Origin: Pseudomonas cerasi
GTDB lineage: Bacteria > Pseudomonadota > Gammaproteobacteria > Pseudomonadales > Pseudomonadaceae
Assembly: GCF_900074915.1 (NCBI RefSeq)
Contig: NZ_LT222319.1
Location: 989,001 to 1,053,000, forward strand
Length of the DNA stretch: 64,000 nucleotides
Reading direction: 5' to 3'
Below, in pieces: positions 8,398 to 17,195 of the stretch. Each line of letters starts with the position of its first letter. The first letter of the stretch is position 1. Made by a program: the position numbers and the translations under genes. The notes under the pieces were generated by a model. That model did not search any database. It saw only the letters and a program-made list of their open reading frames with translations, and was not told the origin of the DNA.

Positions 8398-8715
8398 ATG
8401 CGCCAACGAAGCTCTTACCCCAAACCCTTCAAGGCCCAGGTCGTGCAGGAATGCCTGCAACCAGGCGCCACGGTTTCCAGTGTTGCCATCAGCCACGGCA
8501 TCAACGCCAACGTGATCCGCAAGTGGCTGCCGATTTACCGCGACAAGGCCCCCGCGCCACTGCCCGCGTTCGTGCCGCTACATCCGACGCCCAAGCGGTA
8601 CGCTGATGAAACTGCGGTTATTGCACTGCCGCTGGGCGAGAAAACTATCACGGTCAAATGGCCCGTCTCCGACCCGGACGGCTGCGCGCGCTTCATCCGC
8701 AGCCTCTCGCAATGA
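8398..8715 (+). CDS. tnpA: IS66-family Orf1 (TnpA), helix-turn-helix accessory protein
   Basis: A 105-residue protein with an N-terminal helix-turn-helix of the transposase-8/IS66-OrfA type: YPKPFKAQVVQECLQPGATVSSVAISHGINANVIRKWL. It is needed for IS66 transposition together with Orf2, probably through DNA binding. The ATG at 8398 is chosen over a longer upstream frame because it matches the length and N-terminus of the second copy (17192-17524). Its TGA overlaps the ATG of tnpB (ATGA), indicating translational coupling. Confidence 0.93.
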   Translation: MRQRSSYPKPFKAQVVQECLQPGATVSSVAISHGINANVIRKWLPIYRDKAPAPLPAFVPLHPTPKRYADETAVIALPLGEKTITVKWPVSDPDGCARFIRSLSQ

Positions 8716-9047
8716 TCCGTATCGACACCATCTGGCTCGCCACCGAGCCCATGGACATGCGCGCCGGTACCGAAACTGCGTTGGCCCGTGTGGTTGCGGT
8801 ATTCGGTGCGGCGAAGCCGCACTGTGCTTATCTGTTCGCCAATCGCCGTGCCAACCGGATCAAAGTGCTGGTGCATGATGGCGTGGGCATTTGGCTTGCC
8901 GCACGGCGGCTGAACCAGGGGAAGTTTCATTGGCCTGGCACTCATCGCGGCCTGAAAATCGAACTCGACGCTGAACAACTTCAAGCGCTGGTGCTCGGTT
9001 TACCATGGCAGCGGGTTGGCGCCAACGGCACAATTACATTGCTCTGA
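8712..9047 (+). CDS. tnpB: IS66-family Orf2 (TnpB)
   Basis: A 111-residue IS66 Orf2-like protein starting MIRIDTIWLATEPMDMRAG, with the family core CAYLFANRRANRIKVLVHDGVGIWLAARRL and C-terminal LQALVLGLPWQRV. It is required for transposition; its exact role is unknown. It overlaps tnpA by four bases and is very close in sequence to the second copy at 16860-17195, which supports a common IS66 subgroup for the two elements. Confidence 0.95.
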   Translation: MIRIDTIWLATEPMDMRAGTETALARVVAVFGAAKPHCAYLFANRRANRIKVLVHDGVGIWLAARRLNQGKFHWPGTHRGLKIELDAEQLQALVLGLPWQRVGANGTITLL

Positions 9048-9097
9048 ACCTCGCCTTTTAGCTGTGGCAGGAGGGTTGCTTTGGTAAAATCCATGGC

Positions 9098-10645
9098 ATG
9101 ACTTCCTCGCCCAATCTCGACCAAATGACACCCGATCAACTGCGTGCGCTCGCTGCACAGTTGCTGTCGAAGGTCGACACCATGGGCCGAAAGATCCTTC
9201 GTGACGAGACGATCATCGAGCAGCTCTCTCACGAGATTGCCATCCTCAAGCGCCACAAGTTCGCCAAGCGCAGCGAGCAAATCAGCCCGGCACAAGGCAG
9301 CTTGCTGGATGACTTGCTCAATACCGACCTCGAAGCCATCGACGCCGAGTTGAAAGCACTTCGTCCCGCCTCGGCGCCAGACGAACCACACCAGCAGCCT
9401 AAGCGTGCCCCGTTGCCGCCGCAGTTCCCACGTACCGTAATCCGTCACGAGCCGGAGAGCACTCAGTGCACCTGCGGCTGCCAACTTCAGCGCATCGGTG
9501 AGGACATCAGCGAGAAGCTGGATTACACCCCGGGCGTGTTTACCGTTGAGCAACATGTGCGTGGCAAGTGGGCCTGCCGCCAGTGCGAAACACTGATCCA
9601 GGCGCCGGTGCCGGCACAGGTCATCGACAAGGGTATCCCCACTGCCGGGCTGCTGGCCCATGTGATGGTGGCCAAGTTCGCTGACCACCTGCCGCTGTAC
9701 CGGCAGGAAAAGATCTTTGGCCGAGCTGGCTTGGCCATCCCACGCTCGACATTGGCTCAGTGGGTGGGCCAAACCGGCGTGCAACTGCAACCGCTGGTGG
9801 ATGCACTGCGCGAGGCGGTGCTCGCCCAGCGGGTCGTGCACGCCGATGAAACACCGGTGCAGATGCTGGCACCGGGTGAAAAGAAAACACATCGGGCTTA
9901 CGTCTGGGCCTACTGCACAACACCGTTCTCGGCACTGAAGGCCGTGGTCTACGACTTCAGCCCAAGCCGTGCTGGCGAACACGCCCGCAACTTCCTGGGC
10001 ACGTGGAACGGCAAGCTGGTCTGCGATGACTTCGCGGGCTACAAGGCCGGCTTCGAGCAGGGCATCACCGAAATTGGCTGCATGGCTCACGCCCGGCGCA
10101 AGTTCTTCGACCTGCATGTGACGAACAAAAGCCAGTTAGCCGAACAGGCGTTGCACTCAATCGGTGGCCTGTACGAGGTCGAACGGCAGGCCAAAGACAT
10201 GAGCGATGAGGATCGCTGGCGATTACGCCGGGAAATAGCGGTGCCCATAGCAGGAAAGTTGCATGAGTGGATGCTGGCTCAGCGCGACCTTGTGCCCGAA
10301 GGCTCGGCCACGGCCAAGGCCCTGGATTACAGCCTGAAACGCTGGGTAGCGCTGACGCGCTACCTGGATGATGGTGCTGTGCCCATCGACAACAATCAAG
10401 TCGAGAACACGATTAGGCCGTGGGCACTTGGTCGCTCGAACTGGCTCTTCGCAGGATCGCTGCGCAGCGGTCAACGCGCGGCAGCGATCATGAGCCTGAT
10501 CCAGTCGGCACGCATGAACGGGCATGATCCGTACGCGTATCTCAACGATGTGCTGAATCGCTTGCCGACGCAGAAGGCTAGTGAGATAGGGCAATTGCTA
10601 CCGCATCAGTGGGTGCCGGCCTGGCTTACTCAACGAGAGTTTTGA
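9098..10645 (+). CDS. tnpC: IS66-family transposase (TnpC) with 7-residue altered C-terminus
   Basis: The 515-residue DDE transposase has the IS66 layout: N-terminal leucine-zipper/helical part (~1-100), a zinc-finger-like CTCGCQ...CRQC segment (~130-170), then the catalytic core with VVHADETPVQML, KLVCDDFAGYKAGFEQG and AVPIDNNQVENTIRPWALGR. The second copy in this window is 508 residues and stops right after LLPHRWRPV. Here the frame runs on for WLTQREF and its TGA is directly followed by the ATG of the nucleotidyltransferase gene. The normal right end of the insertion sequence is missing, so cargo is joined at the very 3' end of tnpC. Confidence 0.95.
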   Translation: MTSSPNLDQMTPDQLRALAAQLLSKVDTMGRKILRDETIIEQLSHEIAILKRHKFAKRSEQISPAQGSLLDDLLNTDLEAIDAELKALRPASAPDEPHQQPKRAPLPPQFPRTVIRHEPESTQCTCGCQLQRIGEDISEKLDYTPGVFTVEQHVRGKWACRQCETLIQAPVPAQVIDKGIPTAGLLAHVMVAKFADHLPLYRQEKIFGRAGLAIPRSTLAQWVGQTGVQLQPLVDALREAVLAQRVVHADETPVQMLAPGEKKTHRAYVWAYCTTPFSALKAVVYDFSPSRAGEHARNFLGTWNGKLVCDDFAGYKAGFEQGITEIGCMAHARRKFFDLHVTNKSQLAEQALHSIGGLYEVERQAKDMSDEDRWRLRREIAVPIAGKLHEWMLAQRDLVPEGSATAKALDYSLKRWVALTRYLDDGAVPIDNNQVENTIRPWALGRSNWLFAGSLRSGQRAAAIMSLIQSARMNGHDPYAYLNDVLNRLPTQKASEIGQLLPHQWVPAWLTQREF

Positions 10646-11236
10646 ATGGACGACATTTCGAGAATCCAATCGATTATTTCAAGTGATCCCGTTCGTTGGC
10701 GTTTACTTGAAATTGTGCACTCGCTCAAATTGCCAGATTGCTGGATCGGAGCAGGTTTCGTTCGAAACGCGGTTTGGGATTATTTGCACGGGCGCGTTTC
10801 GTCTCCAGTATCAACAGATGTTGATGTCATCTGGTTCAATGCTGAACGTTGCACTCCCGAGGAAGATGCAGCATTGGAGGCCGTCCTTAGCGGATTAGAA
10901 CCGACCGTAAAGTGGTCTGTGAAAAATCAAGCACGAATGCATATTCAGAATGGTGACGAACCATACTTGTGTGCGATCGACGCAATGCGCTATTGGCCTG
11001 AAACCGCAACGGCGGTGGCTGTCAGGCTACGAGACGAAGGCTCATGCGAGATCGCTGCCCCGCTGGGAGTTGATGACCTTTTGGGGTTGGTCATCCGGCC
11101 AGCTGGTAGGTTTGTCACGGAAAAAAATACGATTTATCAAGACCGCTTCAAGTCCAAAAACTGGATGAAGATATGGCCGCAGCTCAGTCTTGCGCCCATA
11201 GCGGTACCTCCTACCCCTTCCGAAAAAGCAACTTAG
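10646..11236 (+). CDS. nucleotidyltransferase family protein (NTP_transf_6 type), transposon cargo
   Basis: A 196-residue protein of the NTP_transf_6 (DUF925) family. LPDCWIGAGFVRNAVWDYLHGR carries the glycine motif, and STDVDVIWFN supplies the DxD metal ligands. The C-terminal EIAAPLGVDDLLGLVIRPAGRF is typical of the family. These stand-alone nucleotidyltransferases have no well-proven substrate. The ATG immediately follows the tnpC TGA, so it is probably translated from the transposase mRNA. It is followed closely by the ASCH gene, and both seem to form a small operon. Confidence 0.85.
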   Translation: MDDISRIQSIISSDPVRWRLLEIVHSLKLPDCWIGAGFVRNAVWDYLHGRVSSPVSTDVDVIWFNAERCTPEEDAALEAVLSGLEPTVKWSVKNQARMHIQNGDEPYLCAIDAMRYWPETATAVAVRLRDEGSCEIAAPLGVDDLLGLVIRPAGRFVTEKNTIYQDRFKSKNWMKIWPQLSLAPIAVPPTPSEKAT

Positions 11237-11263
11237 CCGGACGCTGCCCTTTAGGAGAGAACC

Positions 11264-11629
11264 ATCAAAGCCTTATCAATTGTACGGCCCAGCGGCGCTC
11301 GAATCGCTTCTGGGGAGAAAACCCTCGAAGTTCGTCGTTGGCATCCAGACTTAGATCCTTCCGAGGATCTCCTGATTGTTGAAAACGGGCGATTTCTCCA
11401 TATCGATGGTGACGAAGACGATGACGGTATTGCTGTCGCAATCGTGCGCGTGAAAGCTGTGCGCCCATTCGCCCTCGTTGACATGCAAGCAGCCTGTGCA
11501 AGTTATTTTCAGGATGGCTGGCTCGCATGGGAGTTGAGTGACTTGAGGCCGGTCACTCACCCAGTGATCACCCGTGCGGCGCGTGGCATCTACGAGGTAG
11601 ATTTCTTGTTTTCAGATGGAGGATGCTGA
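11264..11629 (+). CDS. ASCH-domain protein with apparent ATC start codon, transposon cargo
   Basis: The continuous frame reads IKALSIVRPSGARIASGEKTLEVRRW near its start and is an ASCH (PUA/EVE-like fold) protein of about 121 residues, with the conserved SGEKTLEVRRW and GWLAWEL elements. ASCH domains bind RNA or modified nucleotides. The codon where family members have ATG is ATC (11264), preceded at good spacing by AGGAGAG; an in-frame TAG at 11252 bars a longer N-terminus. It may be translated from the rare ATC start, from a downstream GTG/ATG as a truncated form, or not at all. It follows the nucleotidyltransferase gene by 27 bases. Confidence 0.7.
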   Translation: MKALSIVRPSGARIASGEKTLEVRRWHPDLDPSEDLLIVENGRFLHIDGDEDDDGIAVAIVRVKAVRPFALVDMQAACASYFQDGWLAWELSDLRPVTHPVITRAARGIYEVDFLFSDGGC

Positions 11630-11667
11630 TGATCATCAAGCGAGAAGTGGAAGTGGTAGGCGTGTAG
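11629..11667 (+). pseudogene. 12-codon remnant of a gene coupled to the ASCH gene
   Basis: An ATG overlapping the ASCH stop (TGATG) opens MIIKREVEVVGV and stops at once. The layout suggests that a translationally coupled third gene once followed and was cut off where the inverted NUDIX cassette was joined. The evidence is only the overlap and the abrupt end. Confidence 0.3.
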
Positions 11668-12067
11668 CTAGATTAAATCTTAGAAATCCTAGAGCATCTT
11701 TGTAAATCTGATGCCATGCATCAGAGGGCTCGCTCACCAATGGATGCCAAAAGAATCTGAACTCATGCCCTCCGTCATCTTCAGCATGATGAACCCAGGT
11801 ATCGGGGAGGTCTTGTGCGACGTGACACTCATGGAATGCCCATGTGTGCCCTGTTATATGGGAGCGCCACGTTCCCAGATGTCGCACTACCCTGCCTTGA
11901 ATTCCTGCCTCTTCTACCAGTTCTCGCACAGCGGCCACATCAGTAGACTCACCGGGCTCGACACTTCCTTTGACCAATTGCAGACCTGCCAATGGATGCT
12001 CAAAAGCCAAGATTTCTAGCGCTTGACGGCTCCGTAGCACCACCGGGCAAGCTTTATCTACCATCAT
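11636..12067 (-). CDS. NUDIX hydrolase, transposon cargo
   Basis: A 143-residue NUDIX protein with a complete box GSVEPGESTDVAAVRELVEEAGI (GX5EX7REUXEEXGU; here G to I about residues 34-56). It hydrolyses a nucleoside-diphosphate-linked substrate with Mg2+ bound by the box glutamates; substrate unknown. It runs opposite to the nucleotidyltransferase and ASCH genes, and its 3' end overlaps the short remnant at 11629-11667, so its last residues (ATRLPLPLLA) may be foreign. An inverted orientation among the cargo genes points to stepwise assembly. Confidence 0.9.
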   Translation of the reverse strand: MMVDKACPVVLRSRQALEILAFEHPLAGLQLVKGSVEPGESTDVAAVRELVEEAGIQGRVVRHLGTWRSHITGHTWAFHECHVAQDLPDTWVHHAEDDGGHEFRFFWHPLVSEPSDAWHQIYKDALGFLRFNLATRLPLPLLA

Positions 12068-12178
12068 GACGTTTTCTCCTTGGCTGGTAATTTTGCGTGC
12101 TGAGCGGGTTGGAAAGCCTAGGTGAAGTCAGCCGGCAAGGGAATCAGATTCACGTGTGGCATCTTCAAGATCTATTAG

Positions 12179-12189
12179 CATCCGCTTAC
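12179..12189. repeat. possible relic of IS66 right end
   Basis: CATCCGCTTAC equals the outermost 11 bases of the outer element's right end. The match stops there, so it could be a decayed earlier end inside the cargo or chance. Confidence 0.3.
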
Positions 12190-12240
12190 GACTCAGGCGG
12201 GTATGGGATATCTTGCTGACCTCGAAACCGACTTGTATTC

Positions 12241-12752
12241 ATGGAGGAAAAATTGCGGATTTACATTACAGGTGCTTCGTGTGCGGGCGTGACCACTTTG
12301 GGTCAAAACCTCGCAACTCTGCGCGGTGTACGACATGTCGATGTCGATGATTTTTTCTGGATGCCCACGAACCCTCCTTTTACGACCAAGCGACCTGCCA
12401 GTGAGCGCGTGTCATTGATCCAGCAAGAATTCGGTGACGATGATTGGGTGTTGACCGGTTCTTGTATGGGTTGGGGCGATGCGCTGATTACCCATGTCGA
12501 TCTTATTGTGTTCGTTGTAACGGCAACACCCGTTCGCCTTGACCGGCTGGCCGCACGTGAGAAGGAACGCTTTGGAAATCGGATTGCACCCGGTGGTGAC
12601 ATGCATGGGATACATGTGGCCTTTCGGGAATGGGCCTCGCAGTATGACAATCCGAACTTTTCAGGGCGCAACCGAGCGTGGCACGAGGCGTGGATATCAG
12701 AGCAAACAGCTCCGGTCTTACGGATTGACGGGGTGAACTGTGCTGAAAAGAT
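12241..12752 (+). pseudogene. P-loop kinase-like gene, 5' part, interrupted by the IS66-MCP element
   Basis: The first 170 codons encode a small adenylate-kinase-like P-loop protein. Its Walker A is GASCAGVTT, where Val replaces the usual Lys, as in some adenylate-kinase-like families with a GxSGxGTTT loop. It is followed by HVDVDDFFW and a LID-like RLAAREKERFG. The insertion falls in codon 171. Joining 12752 to 17636 restores EKMAADVIHALSQASR and a stop at 17678, giving 184 residues. The present frame instead ends two bases into the inserted terminus, so only about 14 residues are lost and partial activity is possible. Confidence 0.85.
12745..12752. repeat. 8-bp target-site duplication, left copy (IS66-MCP element)
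   Basis: GAAAAGAT precedes the terminal repeat at 12753 and recurs at 17628-17635 directly after the other terminal repeat. Confidence 0.95.
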
Positions 12753-12907
12753 GTAACCGTCCGGGCAAGTCATCTAGCGTAGCTGGCTCTATTGTTTTAC
12801 GAGATTGCGCAACGATGAAGCTCAGCCCTCAATGTCGATCAGGGACTGCCGGGCATCATCACCCCAGTCAGACCCGATCAAAGCACTTTCTCGTGCTATC
12901 AACAATT

Positions 12908-12936
12908 GAAACGCTTGAGATTCCTTTCAAGCGTTG
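12908..12936 (-). terminator. hairpin at the end of the chemoreceptor gene
   Basis: On the minus strand AACGCTTGA pairs with TCAAGCGTT around AAGGAATC, followed by a modest T-rich stretch (TCAATTGTT). The stem overlaps the receptor's stop codon. A likely intrinsic terminator, though the U-tract is weak. Confidence 0.5.
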
Positions 12937-14978
12937 CTGGATAACTTAAACTTGCCGACTACGCTGCGAAGTTCATTAGCGAGCAATGAAAGCTCGTCAG
13001 CCGTTACGGCGTTGTCCTCTACGCCTTCCATGACGATTAAGCTGCTGTTTCGAATGCCGATGACGTTGCGATTGATATCCTCTGAGACCGAATGTTGCTG
13101 CACCGCCGCACTTGCAATCTGAGTGTTCATGCCCACAATTCCGTCTACTGCTTCATTGATCTGGTTCAGGCTGCCAGACGCTTGGCTCGCTGCCTGAATG
13201 CATTCCCTAGCTCGGGTTTGCCCAGCTTTCATCTGTTGAACAGCGGCATCAGTAGCGCCTTGCAACTGTTGGATGATCCGTCGAATTTCTTCTGTGGAGT
13301 TTTGTGTGCGCGAGGCCAGAGTCCGCACTTCGTCAGCCACGACCGCGAAACCACGGCCTTGCTCGCCAGCTCGCGCCGCCTCGATGGCCGCGTTGAGGGC
13401 CAGCAGGTTAGTCTGATCCGCGATGGTACTGATGACCTCGATGACACCACCGATTTCTTTGCTGTGTGTCGCTAACGCTTCGACTTTGCTTGCACTGAGC
13501 TCCACTTCGTTGGCCAACGCCTCAATAGCGGCACTTGTTTCAATCATAACTTTCAAGCCGTCGTTAGACGCACTGCTTGCAGATTCAGCGGCACGTGCTG
13601 CGCCCTCGGTATTCTGGGCCACGTCGGCAACGCTCGCGGTCATTTCGTTGATGGCAGTAGCAACCTGCTCGGTTTCAGCCTGTTGTGAGTTCATTGAGGC
13701 TTTGGCTTGGCCTATGGAGATCTCTAGTCGCTTTGCCGCATCTGAGACTGAATGCGAGCTACGCTCCACCTGGCTCAGTGAGCCAGAGAAGGCCGTTACC
13801 ATGCGGTTAAGTCCCTCGCCTACATCACCGATTTCATCGTGGCTGTTGATTCGGACGCGCGCGCTCAGATCGCCTTGAGCAATACGTGCCGTCACAGCTA
13901 GGAGCTCATCAACCCCAATCCGCAGAGCCTTGTAGATGCCGACGAACGCATAGAGCAGCAGTATCGCAATGGCGATAAATAGCTCAGTGCCGAAAGTACG
14001 CTCATTACTCAGTGTATTCAGACGCTCATCAATTCGAATTCGCAGCGATTCCTGCATCTGATCCTGAGCTTTGTAAAACTGAGCAACGACGGCGTTTCCA
14101 CGCTCGCCCAAGGTGTTGGCATTCACGTTTGAGCGCTTGCTCGGATCAAGGTAGTCCACCAGGTCTTTACGCAGATTTTCCAGGTCGGTAATGGCTGTTG
14201 TTACAGACGGCTGAACTACACCAGATAATTTCGGCTCTTCTCGGCGAAGCAGGGAAAGGCTCTGCTGCAACTCTTGACGCATTAGCAGCTCCTGTTTCAA
14301 CAAAGTCTGGGCAAAAATACGAGTGGTGTCGTCCAGAGGACGGTCAGCGCTAAAACCGCTGGCCAGACCGCGAATCTGTCCGACCAGATTTATTTGCCGA
14401 GGCAGACGTATAGAGCTCAGATCGATGAGGTACAACGAACCTGCGTCTTCGTCCAAAATCATGCCGGAAGTGGCCGTAATGTAGTAAACGAAATTCATTA
14501 GGTCGGTTAACTGGTCGTTCCACGCGGAAAAGATCACCAAAGGTGCTTCGCCTGCTTTGGCGCGTTCAACCAGCTGCACACTAGCGGTACGCAACGTCTG
14601 AACTCGGTCTGTCGTTGCCAGTTGGGTGCTAAATTTTGCGTCCTGCGCAGCAAGAGTCGCATAGGCATCGTTAAGCTTTTCAGCATTGCGTGCTGCATTG
14701 GCTACTGCGTTGGTGTCACCGCTGAGCATGCCGTGTGTCAGCGCCCTCTGAATCATGGTTAGACGCAGGATAGGGGTGACGTCCAACAAGTATTGTTGAC
14801 CCACCTGTTCATGCTTGATGCCCGTGATGCTCGTGTTCAGTGAAAGCATCGCCCGGGTGCCTAGCAGGAGCAGAGGAATCAGGACAATAAATCCCAAAAT
14901 TGCGAATTTCATGGGGAATCGAACACGGTTGGTAACGAACAGGGCAGGCGCTAATAAATTCATCGGGTTCTCGATCAC
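12927..14978 (-). CDS. methyl-accepting chemotaxis protein (transposon passenger)
   Basis: A full-length 683-residue chemoreceptor. It has a transmembrane helix at ~22-44, a large helical periplasmic sensor of about 290 residues, a second membrane helix at ~335-355, HAMP (~355-408, ending [18 protein letters not shown]) and the cytoplasmic signalling domain. The conserved hairpin tip reads [34 protein letters not shown]. The sensor is the long four-helix type; its ligand is unknown. There is no C-terminal CheR-binding pentapeptide. No other chemotaxis genes are nearby, so it would plug into the host's own Che arrays. An alternative start at Met6 (MNLLAP) is possible. It lies inside the IS66 element, downstream of tnpC. 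Confidence 0.95.
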   Translation of the reverse strand: MIENPMNLLAPALFVTNRVRFPMKFAILGFIVLIPLLLLGTRAMLSLNTSITGIKHEQVGQQYLLDVTPILRLTMIQRALTHGMLSGDTNAVANAARNAEKLNDAYATLAAQDAKFSTQLATTDRVQTLRTASVQLVERAKAGEAPLVIFSAWNDQLTDLMNFVYYITATSGMILDEDAGSLYLIDLSSIRLPRQINLVGQIRGLASGFSADRPLDDTTRIFAQTLLKQELLMRQELQQSLSLLRREEPKLSGVVQPSVTTAITDLENLRKDLVDYLDPSKRSNVNANTLGERGNAVVAQFYKAQDQMQESLRIRIDERLNTLSNERTFGTELFIAIAILLLYAFVGIYKALRIGVDELLAVTARIAQGDLSARVRINSHDEIGDVGEGLNRMVTAFSGSLSQVERSSHSVSDAAKRLEISIGQAKASMNSQQAETEQVATAINEMTASVADVAQNTEGAARAAESASSASNDGLKVMIETSAAIEALANEVELSASKVEALATHSKEIGGVIEVISTIADQTNLLALNAAIEAARAGEQGRGFAVVADEVRTLASRTQNSTEEIRRIIQQLQGATDAAVQQMKAGQTRARECIQAASQASGSLNQINEAVDGIVGMNTQIASAAVQQHSVSEDINRNVIGIRNSSLIVMEGVEDNAVTADELSLLANELRSVVGKFKLSSNA

Positions 14979-15224
14979 TCAAGGTCTGTGAGTGCTTTCT
15001 TAGGCGTTAAAAAGTGCCCATCTCTCATTTATGGTTATGAGGTAATGAAAGCATTCCAAGAGATCTTCCTCAAAAGCCGCTTACTCTCCTTTGTTACAGG
15101 ATCGAATTGCCGCGCTTCTCTTGGTACGAAAACTATCGGCTGAACCGGGCGAAGCTGTAGGGAGGAATGCATGGATAACCAGCATAAAGGCTGAGTAGAC
15201 CGGTAATGGCACCAGTTGGAGGTG
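14979..15224. other. junction region between chemoreceptor gene and IS66 core
   Basis: About 245 bases between the receptor's start and the internal IS66 end relic. It should hold the receptor promoter. Minus-strand open frames here (15035-15293) show no family features and are not called. Confidence 0.35.
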
Positions 15225-15250
15225 CGTCCGGGCATCCCGTCTTGCGCAAC
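15225..15250 (-). repeat. internal (ancestral) right end of the IS66 core
   Basis: CGTCCGGGCATCCC-GTCTTGCGCAAC directly abuts the tnpC stop and resembles the true terminus (CCGTCCGGGCA...CTT). It matches 6069-6094 at 23 of 26 positions. It is most simply the original right end, bypassed when the chemoreceptor was captured using the end at 12753. Confidence 0.6.
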
Positions 15251-16776
15251 TAAACCGGTCGCCACCTATGCGGTAGTAGCTCCGCAATCTCACTTGCCCG
15301 CTGCGTCGGCAGGCGCGTGAGGACGTCCTTCAAATAAGCATACGGATCATGGCCGTTGAGTCGCGCCGATTGGATCAAACTCATGATCGCCGCTGCACGT
15401 TTACCGCTGCGTAACGATCCCGCGAACAGCCAGTTCGAACGCCCAAGAGCCCACGGCCGGATTTGATTCTCGCACCAGTTATTATCGATGGGCACGGCAC
15501 CGTCATCGAGATAGCGCGTCAGCGCTATCCAGCGTTTGAGACTGTAATCCAGCGCCTTGGCGATGGCCGAACCCTCAGGCACAAGCTGTCTTTGGGCGAT
15601 CATCCAGGTATGAAGTGCGTCGGCGATTGGCGCTGCTTTTTCCTGCCGTATTCGCTGCCGATCACCCGGCTCCAGCTCTCGGACTTCTCGTTCAGCTTCG
15701 TACAAGGCCGCGATGTAGTTCAGCGCTTTTTCGGCGACCTGGCTCTTGTTGGTCACGTGCAAGTCGAAGAACTTCCGGCGGGCATGGGCCATGCAGCCGA
15801 TCTCCGTAACGCCCAGTTCAAAGCCTGCCTTGTAGCCGGCAAAGTCATCGCAGACCAGCTTGCCGTTCCAACTGCCCAAGAAGGCTCGGGCATGTTCGCC
15901 AGCGCGGCTCGGGCTGAAGTCGTAAACGACCGCCGCCAGGTTGGAGAACTGACTGGTGGCATAGGCCCAGACGTAAGCGCGATGAGTTTTTTTCGCACCA
16001 GGCGTCAGCATTTGTACCGGCGTCTCGTCGGCGTGAACGACGTCGTGCGTCAGCACGGCTTCGCGCAGCGCATCAACCAGCGGCTGTAATTGCACGCCGC
16101 AGTTGCCCACCCACTGCGCCAAGGTCGAACGGGCGATGGGCAGCCCGGCGCGGCCGAAGATTTTCTCTTGGCGATACAGCGGCAGATGGTCGGCAAACTT
16201 GGCCACCATGATGTGGGCCAGCAGGCCTGCGGTCGGGACGCCTTTGTCGATGACGTGCGCCGGTACCGGCGCCTGGATCAGTGTTTCGCACTGTTCGCAG
16301 GCCCACTTTCCACGGATGTGGCGTTCGACTGTGAACACGCCGGGCGTGTAGTCGAGCTTTTCGCTGGCGTCTTCGCCGATGCGTTTGAGGGCACAGCCAC
16401 ATTGGCAGTGGCTGTTGTCCGGTTCGTGATGGATCAGTGTGCGAGGAAACTGCGGTGGCAGCGGTGCGCGCTTGGGTTGCTGGCGCACTTTGGCTTCGAC
16501 AGGTGCCGGTTGCAGCGCCTCAAACTCGGCTTCGATAGCGGCGATATCCGTATCGATCAAGTCGTCGAGCAGGCTGGCTTGATCCGGGCTCAACTGCTCG
16601 CTGCGCTTGGCAAACTTGAAGCGTTTGAGCAGCGCGATCTCGTGGGCCAGCTTCTCGTTGACCGATTTGTGATGAGTGATTTGCTTGTCCATCGTCTCGA
16701 CGCGCTGGATCAACTGCGCCGCCAAGGCACGCAGTTCTTCAGGGTTTAATTGATCGAGATTCGGATGCGAAGTCAT
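15250..16776 (-). CDS. tnpC: IS66-family transposase (TnpC)
   Basis: A 508-residue IS66 transposase closely related to the copy at 9098-10645: N-terminal helical part beginning MTSHPNLDQLNPEELRAL, Cys-rich finger (CQCGCALKR...CEQC) and catalytic core with VVHADETPVQML, KLVCDDFAGYKAGFELG and AVPIDNNWCENQIRPWALGR. It ends normally at LLPHRWRPV. The ATG at 16776 is chosen because it aligns with the other copy's start; a longer in-frame extension to 16902 is non-homologous. Probably active, given the intact ends and target duplication. Confidence 0.95.
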   Translation of the reverse strand: MTSHPNLDQLNPEELRALAAQLIQRVETMDKQITHHKSVNEKLAHEIALLKRFKFAKRSEQLSPDQASLLDDLIDTDIAAIEAEFEALQPAPVEAKVRQQPKRAPLPPQFPRTLIHHEPDNSHCQCGCALKRIGEDASEKLDYTPGVFTVERHIRGKWACEQCETLIQAPVPAHVIDKGVPTAGLLAHIMVAKFADHLPLYRQEKIFGRAGLPIARSTLAQWVGNCGVQLQPLVDALREAVLTHDVVHADETPVQMLTPGAKKTHRAYVWAYATSQFSNLAAVVYDFSPSRAGEHARAFLGSWNGKLVCDDFAGYKAGFELGVTEIGCMAHARRKFFDLHVTNKSQVAEKALNYIAALYEAEREVRELEPGDRQRIRQEKAAPIADALHTWMIAQRQLVPEGSAIAKALDYSLKRWIALTRYLDDGAVPIDNNWCENQIRPWALGRSNWLFAGSLRSGKRAAAIMSLIQSARLNGHDPYAYLKDVLTRLPTQRASEIAELLPHRWRPV

Positions 16777-16859
16777 GCCGCCGATTTTGCCAGAGAGGGC
16801 TAGTGGCGGCGATAGACTGATGGGCCAATTGCGCTGGCAAGCAGGCCATGGCAGGCGAA

Positions 16860-17195
16860 TTAGAGCACCGTGATGGCTGCTCCGGAACCGACGCGTTGCC
16901 AAGGCAAGCCGAGCACCAAGGCTTGAAGTTGCTCTGCATCCAACTCGACTTCAGAGCCGTGCCGCACGCCCGGCCAAAAAAAACGTCCTTGATTCAAGCG
17001 CCGGGCAGCAAGCCAAATCCCCAAGCCATCATGCACCAGCACTTTCATGCGATTGGCACGACGGTTGGCAAACAGATAAGCACAGTGCGGCTTCGCCGCA
17101 CCGAACACCGCCACGACCCGCGCCAGCGCAGTTTCAGTGCCTGCGCGCATGTCCATGGGCTCGGTGGCAAGCCAGATGGAGTCGATGCGGATCAT
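16860..17195 (-). CDS. tnpB: IS66-family Orf2 (TnpB)
   Basis: A 111-residue IS66 Orf2 protein, MIRIDSIWLATEPMDMRAG at the start and LQALVLGLPWQRV near the end. It is nearly identical over the first 65 residues to the copy at 8712-9047. The start at 17195 overlaps the tnpA stop (ATGA). Longer frames upstream are not homologous to the family. Confidence 0.95.
   Translation of the reverse strand: MIRIDSIWLATEPMDMRAGTETALARVVAVFGAAKPHCAYLFANRRANRMKVLVHDGLGIWLAARRLNQGRFFWPGVRHGSEVELDAEQLQALVLGLPWQRVGSGAAITVL

Noticed and set aside
8981..10117. 378-codon minus-strand frame inside tnpC
   Set aside because: Antisense to the IS66 transposase core.
12179..12189. 11-base match to the outer IS66 end as a true internal terminus
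   Set aside because: Too short for certainty; flanking bases do not continue the match and no 8-base duplication was found, so it is listed only as a possible relic.
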